Shown: piece by piece, positions 1-5,264 of the stretch
Numbering within the stretch: the stretch's first letter is position 1
How the letters are laid out: the number at the start of each line of letters is the position of its first letter
DNA from: an uncultured Desulfovibrio sp.
Lineage (GTDB): Bacteria > Desulfobacterota > Desulfovibrionia > Desulfovibrionales > Desulfovibrionaceae
Reading direction: 5' to 3'
Length of the DNA stretch: 5,315 bases
Assembly: GCA_900553145.1 (NCBI GenBank)
Contig: USCL01000253.1
Coordinates: 1 to 5,315 of the forward strand
Translations under genes and position numbers: made by a program
Notes under the pieces: model-generated
Seen by the model: only the letters and a program-made list of their open reading frames with translations
Told to the model about the DNA's origin: nothing
Database searches by the model: none

Positions 1-249
1 CGCGAGCCACTTCTTTTCCACGGCATGGCGCAGGTACTGCGAGTCCGTGTACAGCGTGATCTCGCACGCTTCCTTCAGCTCTTCCAGCCCCGCGATGGCC
101 GCCATGATCTCCATGCGGTTGTTCGTGGTGTGCGCGTAGCCGCCGGAGAGCTCCTTCTCGTGCCCTTCGCAGCGCAGGATGCAGCCCCACCCGCCGCGCC
201 CGGGATTCCCGAGGCACGATCCGTCCGTAAATATCGTTACACTTCGCAT
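1..249 (-). CDS. rnhA: Ribonuclease HI, N-terminal part (cut by left edge)
   Basis: Endonuclease that cuts the RNA strand of RNA-DNA hybrids, removing primers and R-loops in the cytoplasm. Reading the minus strand from ATG at 249 gives 83 codons without a stop up to the window edge; the family is about 150 residues, so roughly half is missing. Visible signatures are IFTDGSCLGNPG (catalytic Asp9), the NNRMEIMAA segment (Glu47) and LYTDSQY (Asp69), matching D10, E48 and D70 of the E. coli enzyme. The later conserved His and last Asp lie outside the window. The ATG fits the usual short N-terminus before the first beta strand; upstream is only a weak purine-rich ribosome site (AGAGAAG). It follows tmk on the same strand across 172 nt holding a long stem-loop, so it may be transcribed separately; I found no convincing promoter. 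The identity is secure, the gene is incomplete here. Confidence 0.93.
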   Translation of the reverse strand, partial: MRSVTIFTDGSCLGNPGRGGWGCILRCEGHEKELSGGYAHTTNNRMEIMAAIAGLEELKEACEITLYTDSQYLRHAVEKKWLA

Positions 250-364
250 AGCTTCTCTTTCTTTTGGTGCAAAACCGGGAGACGCCGGCCGGAAAGGAAA
301 AACTTCGCCGGCCCGAACCCGCCATCGACCCATATAAAAGTCTTTGAAAGGAAAGGAGAGGGGC

Positions 365-418
365 GTGGGGAGGGGGAAGGAAAACTTTCTGGAGAAAGTT
401 TTCCTTCCCCCTCCCCAC
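365..418 (-). terminator. 26-bp perfect inverted repeat after tmk, probable terminator and repeat-family copy
   Basis: Left arm 365-390 and right arm 393-418 are exactly complementary over 26 bp with only GG between them (the real loop would be about 4 nt). The arm begins GTGGGGAGGGGGAAGG and ends AAAACTTTCT. It starts 3 nt beyond the tmk stop on the minus strand, the normal place for a terminator. Neither side carries an immediate long T-run; the only T-rich part is inside the stem, so it is not a textbook intrinsic terminator and may instead protect or process the 3' end. The plus-strand approach (about 337-364) is purine-rich and resembles the element at the right edge of the window. Confidence 0.7.
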
Positions 419-421
419 ATA

Positions 422-1048
422 TTATTCAAACATATCAATATTTGCCAGAGCCTGATGCATGAGGCCCTCGGGAGAATCGGCGGCGTCGAGGATGACGATG
501 CGCTTGGTGTTGTGGGCGGCCCACAGCTTGAAGCCTTCCCGGATGCGGGTGTGGAAAGGCATCTGCTCGGCTTCGAAACGGCCTTCCTTTTCCGCAAGGC
601 CCAGCGCGGCATTGCGCCGCCGGGCGCGTTTCAGCGCGTCGGCGGGGTCCATGTCCAGCACCAGCGTCCTGTCGGGCCAGAGGCCGCCTATGGCCACATC
701 GTTGAGCGCGCGCAGCTTCTCGATGTCGAGGCCCCGGCCGTAGCCCTGATAGACCACCGTCGAGTCCGCATAGCGGTCGCAGAGCACCACCACGCCGCGT
801 TTCAGCGCGGGGCGGATGACTTCGGCGACGTGCTGCGCCCGATCCGCAAGGAACAGAAACAGTTCCGCTTCGGGGCAGATGGCCGTTTCCGGGTTCAGGA
901 GCAGTTGCCGCAGCTCCCGGCCAAGCGCGCATCCGCCGGGTTCGCGCGTCACCAGCACCTCGTGGTTCAGGGTGCGGAACACGTCGGCGAGGTTCTCGAT
1001 GAGCGTCGTTTTGCCCGAACCTTCAATGCCTTCTAGAGTAATGAACAC
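422..1048 (-). CDS. tmk: Thymidylate kinase (dTMP kinase)
   Basis: Phosphorylates dTMP to dTDP with ATP, the step that feeds dTTP synthesis. The product is 208 residues, normal for the family (about 205-215). Visible motifs: P-loop GIEGSGKTT at residues 7-15, TREPGG at 34-39, DRYADS at 91-96 (the DRY/DRX motif), LVLDMDP at 129-135, and an Arg-rich LID region around 140-160. The P-loop has Gly-Ser rather than the Arg of eukaryotic enzymes, and the LID supplies arginines, as in bacterial type II TMPKs. The start is GTG at 1048: it places the family's short N-terminus VFITLEG directly before the P-loop and has AAGG about 8 nt upstream. The reading frame stays open far upstream, but that part is antisense-like and unrelated to the family. 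It overlaps the end of the HD-domain gene by 16 nt (1033-1048), suggesting translational coupling. It ends with TAA at 422-424, just before a long inverted repeat. Confidence 0.96.
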   Translation of the reverse strand: MFITLEGIEGSGKTTLIENLADVFRTLNHEVLVTREPGGCALGRELRQLLLNPETAICPEAELFLFLADRAQHVAEVIRPALKRGVVVLCDRYADSTVVYQGYGRGLDIEKLRALNDVAIGGLWPDRTLVLDMDPADALKRARRRNAALGLAEKEGRFEAEQMPFHTRIREGFKLWAAHNTKRIVILDAADSPEGLMHQALANIDMFE

Positions 1049-2100
1049 TGGTTCAACCTTGGCGCTTCGGGTTCCGCCGCCGCGCGCTTCGGGGCATGGG
1101 GCTTGCGGGATTCGGTTTCCGGGGTTTTGGGCGCTTGGAACAATTGGCGGTCCAGCGATTTCTGGTAAGGCGACCAGCCGCTTTCGCCGTCTTCGAGTTC
1201 CCCGAACAGGCTCCGGCTCTGGGTAATCTTGGCGTCGATGTTGTCCGCGTAGTGCAGGGCGAAGGCTTCGGCCGTCTGCGGCAGGCGCGGCGAACCGTAC
1301 TCGTACAGCCCGTGATGGCTCAGGATGAGGTGCTGGAAGTGGAGGATCAGCTCCTCGTCGAGCCCCGACTTGGCGAGATGGCGGTCGAGCTTGCCGAGGC
1401 ACAGGTTTATGTGCCCGACGAGCCGCCCGGCGTCGGTATAGTCGTTGGCGAGGCCGCCGGAAAATTCCCATATCTTGCCGAGATCGTGGCAGATGGCCCC
1501 GGCGAGCAGCGTCTGGCGGTCGAGATCGGGGTAGTGGTCGCAGAAGCGCATGCACAGCGTCGCCACCGAAAGCGTATGCTCAAGCAGGCCGCCGACCCAC
1601 GCGTGGTGCACGCTCTTGGCGGCGGGGGCGGTGAGCAGAGGGGCGCGGACGGCCTCGTCCTCAAGGACGGACAGGATGAACTTGCGCCACGGCTTGTACG
1701 TGAACTCCTTGCGGCAGAGGGCTTCGAGCTCGTCCAGCATTTCCTGCGGCGGGCGGCTGCTAGACGCCATGAAGGCGGACGTGTCCACCGAAGCCGTCTC
1801 TTCCGGGGAAAGCACGCGCAGCGCGTTGACGTTCACTTGCAATTTGTCGCGGAAGCTTTCGGCGCGGCCTTCCACTTCGGCGATGACGCCGGAGGGGATT
1901 TCCGTGAACTGCTGGCTGAGGGGGCTCCAGATCCGGGCTTCAAGAGCCCCGGAGGCGTCCTTCAGCTCAAGGCGCCAGAACGGGCCGTTTTTGGCTTGGA
2001 GCTGCGACGCCGCACCGATGAGGTAAAGCGCTCTGATTTCGTCGCCGGGAGCCACGTCTTTGGCCCACCGGCGATCGGGCGCGGATTGTATTTTCTGCAT
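1033..2100 (-). CDS. OB-fold and HD-domain phosphohydrolase, YhaM-like 3'-5' exoribonuclease
   Basis: 355 residues from ATG 2100. An N-terminal OB-fold-like region (about 15-98, with IRALYLIGAASQLQAKNGPF and WRLELKDASG) would bind nucleic acid. A metal-dependent HD domain follows: HH at 165-166, His175 in GLLEHT, ICHDLGK with HD at 205-206, His230 in VGHI, SHHG with HH at 262-263 and HYADNIDAK around 283-291. The SHHG...GSP...ALHYADNIDAK arrangement is typical of YhaM/CBF1-type exoribonucleases, so this is a good candidate for an RNA or ssDNA 3'-5' exonuclease; activity is inferred. The C-terminal tail (about 320-355) is Pro/Lys/Glu-rich and probably disordered. ATG 2100 is preferred over an in-frame TTG at 2106, because AGG sits 6 nt before the ATG but directly abuts the TTG. 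It is first in the minus-strand set, overlapping tmk by 16 nt. A terminator-like hairpin lies just upstream, so attenuation is possible. A general HD phosphohydrolase is the alternative. Confidence 0.87.
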   Translation of the reverse strand: MQKIQSAPDRRWAKDVAPGDEIRALYLIGAASQLQAKNGPFWRLELKDASGALEARIWSPLSQQFTEIPSGVIAEVEGRAESFRDKLQVNVNALRVLSPEETASVDTSAFMASSSRPPQEMLDELEALCRKEFTYKPWRKFILSVLEDEAVRAPLLTAPAAKSVHHAWVGGLLEHTLSVATLCMRFCDHYPDLDRQTLLAGAICHDLGKIWEFSGGLANDYTDAGRLVGHINLCLGKLDRHLAKSGLDEELILHFQHLILSHHGLYEYGSPRLPQTAEAFALHYADNIDAKITQSRSLFGELEDGESGWSPYQKSLDRQLFQAPKTPETESRKPHAPKRAAAEPEAPRLNQCSLL

Positions 2101-2113
2101 ATTCAACCTACAA

Positions 2114-2161
2114 TAAAAAACTGTGCGATCGGCTTTCCGTGCGGAAAGCGCCGCCGCACAG
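2114..2161 (-). terminator. Terminator-like hairpin in the leader of the HD-domain gene (possible attenuator)
   Basis: On the minus strand an outer 7-bp stem (CTGTGCG 2161-2155 with CGCACAG 2127-2121) encloses an inner 8-bp stem (CGGAAAGC on the plus strand at 2142-2149 with GCTTTCCG at 2132-2139) and a 2-nt apex. The foot of the outer stem is followed at once by TTTTTTA (2120-2114). This is the form of an intrinsic terminator read leftwards. The plus strand has no T-run after the hairpin, so the orientation is clear. The HD gene ATG lies 14 nt beyond the T-run. Since surE, the upstream neighbour, points away, there is no gene whose 3' end this would serve; a leader attenuator, a small-RNA end, or a block to antisense readthrough are the options. 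Confidence 0.65.
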
Positions 2162-2178
2162 CTGGAATGTTTGACGGG

Positions 2179-2207
2179 AGTTCACCCGTTTTCGCCTGTG
2201 TTGTCAA
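2179..2207 (-). promoter_or_regulatory. Possible promoter for the HD-domain/tmk genes (-35 good, -10 weak)
   Basis: On the minus strand a perfect TTGACA (2207-2202) is followed after 17 nt by TGAACT (2184-2179), which matches TATAAT at only three of six positions. The -35 sits in an 11-bp palindrome, TGTTGTCAACA (2199-2209), which could be an operator or chance. If used, transcription would start near 2172, only about ten bases before the terminator-like hairpin at 2161. The weak -10 keeps confidence low. No good promoter for surE was found on the plus strand of this intergenic region. Confidence 0.25.
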
Positions 2208-2289
2208 CAGAAAGCCTGCGGCCCTTCCGGGCTCGGGCTTTCCGTCCGTTCCTTATGTGAAAACTGTTTTTGCTGTTTCGGGAGGTTGC

Positions 2290-3042
2290 GTGCGTATCCT
2301 GCTTTCCAACGATGACGGTATCCATTCGCCGTGCCTGCGCGCGCTGCACGACGCGCTGTGCGAAGCCGGGCATGAGCTTGAGGTGGTCGCCCCGCTCACG
2401 GAGCAGTCGGGCGTGGGCTGCTCCGTCACCCTGCACAGCCCCTTGCGCCTGTATCCGATCAAAGAGCCCGGGTTCAGCGGGACGGCGGTCGCGGGCACGC
2501 CCGTGGACTGCGTGAAGCTCGCCCTGACCACGCTTCTGCCGCAGCAGCCGGATCTGGTGGTCGTGGGCATCAACAACGGCGCGAACAAGGGCGTGGACGT
2601 CTTTTACAGCGGCACTGTGGGGGCGGCGACCGAAGCCGCCCTGCGCGGGCTGCCCGCCGTGGCCTTCTCGCGCCCGCGCCCCGAGCTTGAGCCGCCGCGG
2701 GAGCTGGCACGCCATGCCGCGTCGCTGGTGGGCGCCGTGGACTGGCGCTGCTGCGCCGGGAAGGTCCTGAACGTCAACTACCCGCGCTGCCGCGTCGCCG
2801 AGATCAAGGGCATCCGGGCCGCGCGCATGGCCGAAAGCCGCTGGGCCGAGAACTACGAGCGCCGGGAGGACCCCGCCGGGCGCCCGTATTGGTGGATCGC
2901 CGATTTCCTCAAGCGGGACAGCGGCGGCGATGATACGGACATCGCCCTGATGGAAGACAACTGGGTGGCGGTCACGCCGCTTCAGGTGGACCGGACGGAT
3001 CGGGAGCTGCTCGGCCGCTTGCAGGAGCGGTTTGGGCTCTAG
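2290..3042 (+). CDS. surE: 5'/3'-nucleotidase SurE
   Basis: Metal-dependent phosphatase acting on nucleoside 5'- and 3'-monophosphates (and in some species short polyphosphate), linked to stress survival. It is 250 residues, the usual length. Visible motifs: N-terminal ILLSNDDG with metal ligands Asp8 and Asp9, APLTEQSGVG with Ser40, AGTPVDCVKLAL (68-79), VGINNGAN (92-99) with the metal-binding Asn, and YSGTVGAATEA (106-116). The C-terminal part has NYPR (163-166) and DDTDIAL (214-220) before WVAVTPL, the family's closing strand. The GTG start at 2290 gives the canonical short N-terminus and has GGGAGG four nt upstream. The frame is open for about 1.2 kb further upstream, but that part is antisense to the HD gene and is not protein. 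The gene is divergent from the HD-domain gene across 189 bp and precedes fba by 136 nt. Product assignment is firm; the physiological substrate is not visible. Confidence 0.96.
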   Translation: MRILLSNDDGIHSPCLRALHDALCEAGHELEVVAPLTEQSGVGCSVTLHSPLRLYPIKEPGFSGTAVAGTPVDCVKLALTTLLPQQPDLVVVGINNGANKGVDVFYSGTVGAATEAALRGLPAVAFSRPRPELEPPRELARHAASLVGAVDWRCCAGKVLNVNYPRCRVAEIKGIRAARMAESRWAENYERREDPAGRPYWWIADFLKRDSGGDDTDIALMEDNWVAVTPLQVDRTDRELLGRLQERFGL

Positions 3043-3071
3043 TTCCAATCCTCCGGGAAATAGGCTACAAT
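3043..3071 (+). promoter_or_regulatory. Candidate sigma70-type promoter for fba
   Basis: TTCCAA (3043-3048, three of six matches to TTGACA) and TACAAT (3066-3071, five of six to TATAAT) are 17 nt apart. The -35 begins immediately after the surE stop codon. Transcription would start near 3078, giving a leader of about 100 nt to the fba ATG. That the promoter falls in the first gap after surE supports fba having its own transcript, but this is sequence matching only. Confidence 0.45.
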
Positions 3072-3087
3072 AGGACCATCAATATGT

Positions 3088-3135
3088 GCGGCGGAATCGC
3101 CGCTGCGGCCTTCCCATGAGGGGGCCGCCTTGTTT
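3088..3135 (+). terminator. Tandem hairpins in the fba leader, the second terminator-like
   Basis: Hairpin 1: GCGGCG (3088-3093) pairs with CGCCGC (3098-3103) around a GAAT loop. Hairpin 2: GCGGCC (3105-3110) pairs with GGCCGC (3123-3128), extendable inward by CCC/GGG or by two wobble pairs, and is followed by CTTGTTT. The T-tract is interrupted, so termination may be partial. It could end surE transcripts (63 nt past its stop) or act as an attenuator in the fba leader. The 3' arm of hairpin 2 can also pair with the 5' arm of hairpin 1 (GCGGC with GCCGC), giving a possible alternative fold. Confidence 0.45.
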
Positions 3136-3178
3136 CACCATCCCAATCGCAGCCGCAAGGCTGAGGCGAGGAGCAATT

Positions 3179-4102
3179 ATGCCGCTTACCTCTCCCAGAG
3201 CCATGTTTGAACGGGCTTACAAAGAAGGTTATGCCATCGGCGCCTTCAACGTCAACAACATGGAAATCATTCAGGGAATCATGGAGGCAGGAACCGAGGA
3301 GAAGGCCCCGCTCATCCTTCAGGTTTCCGCCGGGGCCCGCAAGTATGCGGGACAGAATTATATCGTGAAGCTCATTGAAGCCGGCCTGCTGGAAGGGGAT
3401 CTTCCCGTGGTGCTCCATCTGGACCACGGCGCGGACTTCGATATCTGCAAGGCCTGCGTGGACGGCGGCTTCACCTCCGTGATGATCGACGGTTCGCATC
3501 ACTCCTTTGAAGAGAACATCGCCGTGACCAGACAGGTCGTGGAATACGCCCACGCCCGCGGCGTCTGGGTGGAGGCCGAACTGGGCCGCCTCGCCGGGGT
3601 CGAGGAAGACGTCTCTTCCGAGCACAGCATCTACACCGATCCCGATCAGGCCGTCGAGTTCGTGGAGCGTTCCGGCTGCGACTCGCTCGCCATCGCCATC
3701 GGCACCAGCCACGGCGCGTACAAATTCAAGGGCGAAGCCAAGCTCGACTTCGAGCGCCTCGAAAAGATCGGCAAGCTGATGCCCGGCTACCCCCTCGTCC
3801 TGCACGGCGCGTCCAGCGTCCCGCAGGAGTTCGTGGAAATGTGCAACGCCTACGGCGGCAAGGTCGCCGGGGCTGCGGGCGTGCCCGAGGAGCTGCTCCG
3901 CAAGGCAGCGGGCATGGCCATCTGCAAGATCAACATCGACACGGACATCCGTCTGGCGATGACGGCTTCCATCCGCAAGCAGCTCGCCGGGCATCCCGAG
4001 GAATTCGATCCGCGCAGCTACCTGAAGCCCGCGCGGCAGGCCGTGAAGGATATGGTCCAGCACAAGATCAAGCACGTGCTGGGCTGTTCCGGCAAGGCGT
4101 AA
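3179..4102 (+). CDS. fba: Class II fructose-1,6-bisphosphate aldolase
   Basis: Zinc-dependent enzyme that reversibly splits fructose-1,6-bisphosphate into DHAP and glyceraldehyde-3-phosphate, in the cytoplasm. The product is 307 residues. Key sites: GAFNVNNME (21-29), LHLDHG (79-84) with catalytic Asp82 and zinc ligand His83, DGSHHSFEEN (104-113), VEAELG (131-136) with Glu134, GTSHGAYK (175-182) with zinc ligand His178, LHGASSVP (208-215) with zinc ligand His209 and phosphate-binding GASS, and INIDTDIRLA (251-260). ATG 3179 is chosen because MPLTSPRAMFERAYKEGYAI matches the family N-terminus and GAGGAG lies a few nt upstream; an in-frame ATG at 3086 would add 31 residues encoded by the hairpin leader, which look non-coding. 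A tagatose-bisphosphate aldolase (GatY/KbaY) is the main alternative, but the gap gene next door favours Fba. It is followed by a terminator and then gap, whose enzyme uses its product. Confidence 0.95.
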   Translation: MPLTSPRAMFERAYKEGYAIGAFNVNNMEIIQGIMEAGTEEKAPLILQVSAGARKYAGQNYIVKLIEAGLLEGDLPVVLHLDHGADFDICKACVDGGFTSVMIDGSHHSFEENIAVTRQVVEYAHARGVWVEAELGRLAGVEEDVSSEHSIYTDPDQAVEFVERSGCDSLAIAIGTSHGAYKFKGEAKLDFERLEKIGKLMPGYPLVLHGASSVPQEFVEMCNAYGGKVAGAAGVPEELLRKAAGMAICKINIDTDIRLAMTASIRKQLAGHPEEFDPRSYLKPARQAVKDMVQHKIKHVLGCSGKA

Positions 4103-4130
4103 GACAATTGTCACACGGGGGAGGTATACT
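4101..4130 (+). promoter_or_regulatory. Candidate promoter for gap with a palindrome over its -35
   Basis: AAGACA (4101-4106, four of six matches) and TATACT (4125-4130, five of six) are 18 nt apart. The -35 overlaps the fba stop codon. A perfect 10-bp palindrome, GACAATTGTC (4103-4112), covers the -35 and is a candidate operator, though no known regulator motif is recognised in it. The -10 falls inside the stem-loop of the terminator at 4119-4161; RNA started near 4137 would lack the 5' arm and so escape that terminator. Confidence 0.38.
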
Positions 4131-4161
4131 GGTTCGTAACGCGGTTGCCTCCCTTTTGTTT
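4119..4161 (+). terminator. Intrinsic terminator after fba
   Basis: GGGAGGTA (4119-4126) pairs with TGCCTCCC (4146-4153), including one T-G wobble. Past a single bulged T the stem continues as ACTG (4128-4131) with CGGT (4142-4145), then, past a bulged G, GTT (4132-4134) with AAC (4138-4140) around a CGT loop. That is 15 pairs in all, two of them wobbles. TTTTGTTT (4154-4161) follows directly. It begins 16 nt after the fba stop and is read in the fba direction, so it should end or reduce transcripts before gap. Confidence 0.72.
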
Positions 4162-4263
4162 CATACGGCGTTCCGCTTCGCCCCGTGCGGACGCGCCGGC
4201 CCGGGCGTCGGGCGCATCAAGGATTGTGCCGCAAACCTTTTCGCCTCTCGAAGGAGTACCCCA

Positions 4264-5247
4264 ATGGCTCGCATAGGAATCAACGGCTTCGGCCGCATCG
4301 GTCGTTATCTTGTCCGCCTCATGGCTGAGCGCAACGAGTTCCCCGTGGTGATCAACGCCCGCGCGGACAACGCCTCTCTGGCCCATCTCTTCAAGTACGA
4401 CTCCGTCCACCACACCTTCAAAGGCACGGTGGGCCATGACGAAAACGGCATCATCGTCAACGGCACGCACATCGCCGTGACCCGCTGCAAGCCCAACGAA
4501 TGGCAGTGGAAGGATTACGGGGTGGATCTGGTGGTGGAATCCACCGGGACCATCAAGAAGCGCGCCGGCCTCGCCGAGCACATCGCCTGCGGCGCGAAGA
4601 AGGTCATCATGAGCGCCCCCGTGTCCGACGCCGACATCACCATCGTGATGGGCGTCAACGACGGCCTCTATGATCCCGCCGCGCACGACGTGGTTTCCTC
4701 CGCCTCCTGTACGACGAACTGCCTCGCCCCGGTCGCCAAGGCGCTCAACGACACCTTCGGCATCGAGCACGGCCTGATGACCACGATCCACTCCTACACC
4801 ATGAGCCAGCGCATCCTCGACGGTTCCCAGAAGGATATCCGCCGCGCCCGCGCCGCCGCCATGTCGATGATCCCGACCACCACCGGCGCGGCCAAGGCCG
4901 TGGCCCTCGTGCTGCCCGAACTCAAGGGCAAGCTGGACGGCATCGCCATCCGCGTCCCCACGCCCAACGTGTCCATCGTGGACTTGAACTGCGTCATGAA
5001 GCGCGACGTGACCGTCGATGAGGTCAACGCCGCCCTTACCGCCGCCGCGAACGACAATTTCGGCGTTTCCGACGAGCCGCTGGTGTCCATCGACTACAAC
5101 GGCGACACCCACGGCGGCGTCGTCGATCTGCTCTCCACCTCCGTCATGAGCGGCAACATGCTCAAGGTGCTCATCTGGTACGACAACGAAGCCGGGTTCA
5201 CCAACCAGCTTCTCCGCCTGATCACGCTGGTCGCCGGGAAGATGTAG
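4264..5247 (+). CDS. gap: Glyceraldehyde-3-phosphate dehydrogenase, phosphorylating (possibly NADP-accepting)
   Basis: Reversibly converts glyceraldehyde-3-phosphate, phosphate and NAD(P)+ to 1,3-bisphosphoglycerate in glycolysis and gluconeogenesis. The product is 327 residues, slightly short of the usual 330-340 because the segment around 262-270 is trimmed. Visible: Rossmann motif GINGFGRIGR (5-14), catalytic Cys149 in SASCTTNC, His176 in TTIHSYT, TTTGAAKAV (205-213), RVPTPNVS (230-237), WYDNEAGF (305-312). ATG 4264 has AAGGAG upstream at proper spacing and gives the canonical N-terminus. Unusual: the Asp that normally holds the NAD ribose (position 32) is Ala, followed by Arg33, and the usual Leu187-Pro188 are Gly187-Ser188. 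These are positions where known NADP-using enzymes and engineered variants differ, so NADP use is inferred. It lies 161 nt after fba, with a terminator and promoter-like sequence between. Non-phosphorylating GapN is excluded by overall similarity; erythrose-4-phosphate dehydrogenase is unlikely. Confidence 0.95.
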   Translation: MARIGINGFGRIGRYLVRLMAERNEFPVVINARADNASLAHLFKYDSVHHTFKGTVGHDENGIIVNGTHIAVTRCKPNEWQWKDYGVDLVVESTGTIKKRAGLAEHIACGAKKVIMSAPVSDADITIVMGVNDGLYDPAAHDVVSSASCTTNCLAPVAKALNDTFGIEHGLMTTIHSYTMSQRILDGSQKDIRRARAAAMSMIPTTTGAAKAVALVLPELKGKLDGIAIRVPTPNVSIVDLNCVMKRDVTVDEVNAALTAAANDNFGVSDEPLVSIDYNGDTHGGVVDLLSTSVMSGNMLKVLIWYDNEAGFTNQLLRLITLVAGKM

Positions 5248-5264
5248 AGGCTGAAAGGGCAGGC

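Noticed and set aside
284..312. GCCGGC repeated at 284-289 and 307-312 ahead of rnhA
   Set aside because: A 6-bp stem with a 17-nt loop in GC-rich DNA; no T-run in a useful position and each arm is itself palindromic, so chance is likely.
360..380. Possible G-quadruplex in the G-run tract
   Set aside because: Only three runs of three or more G are present plus a GG, so at best a two-tetrad structure; the perfect complementary arm makes a hairpin far more likely.
344..1036. Plus-strand open frames opposite tmk
   Set aside because: They translate the inverted repeat and the antisense of tmk; no family features.
1049..1555. N-terminal extension of tmk to an upstream ATG at 1555
   Set aside because: The extension is an out-of-frame reading of the HD-domain gene, Arg/Pro-rich, and not part of any thymidylate kinase; the P-loop lies right after GTG 1048 as expected.
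1096..2289. Open plus-strand frame running into surE, which would make a 648-residue protein
   Set aside because: The upstream part is antisense to the HD-domain gene and then crosses the intergenic region; its residues are low-complexity Arg/Ala/Gly/Val with no domain. SurE has a clear GTG start with GGGAGG before it at 2290.
3065..4114. Long minus-strand open frame opposite fba
   Set aside because: Shadow of a GC-rich coding sequence; no recognisable motif, and fba on the other strand has all its catalytic residues.
4162..4263. Further stems in the gap leader (CGTTCCGC/GCGGACG; GCCCG/CGGGC)
   Set aside because: Short, overlapping and with several alternative pairings in a very GC-rich stretch; no T-run or conserved motif to support a regulatory RNA.
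4111..5112. Long minus-strand open frame opposite gap
   Set aside because: His/Gly/Val-rich shadow translation typical of antisense frames in GC-rich genes; gap is clearly real.
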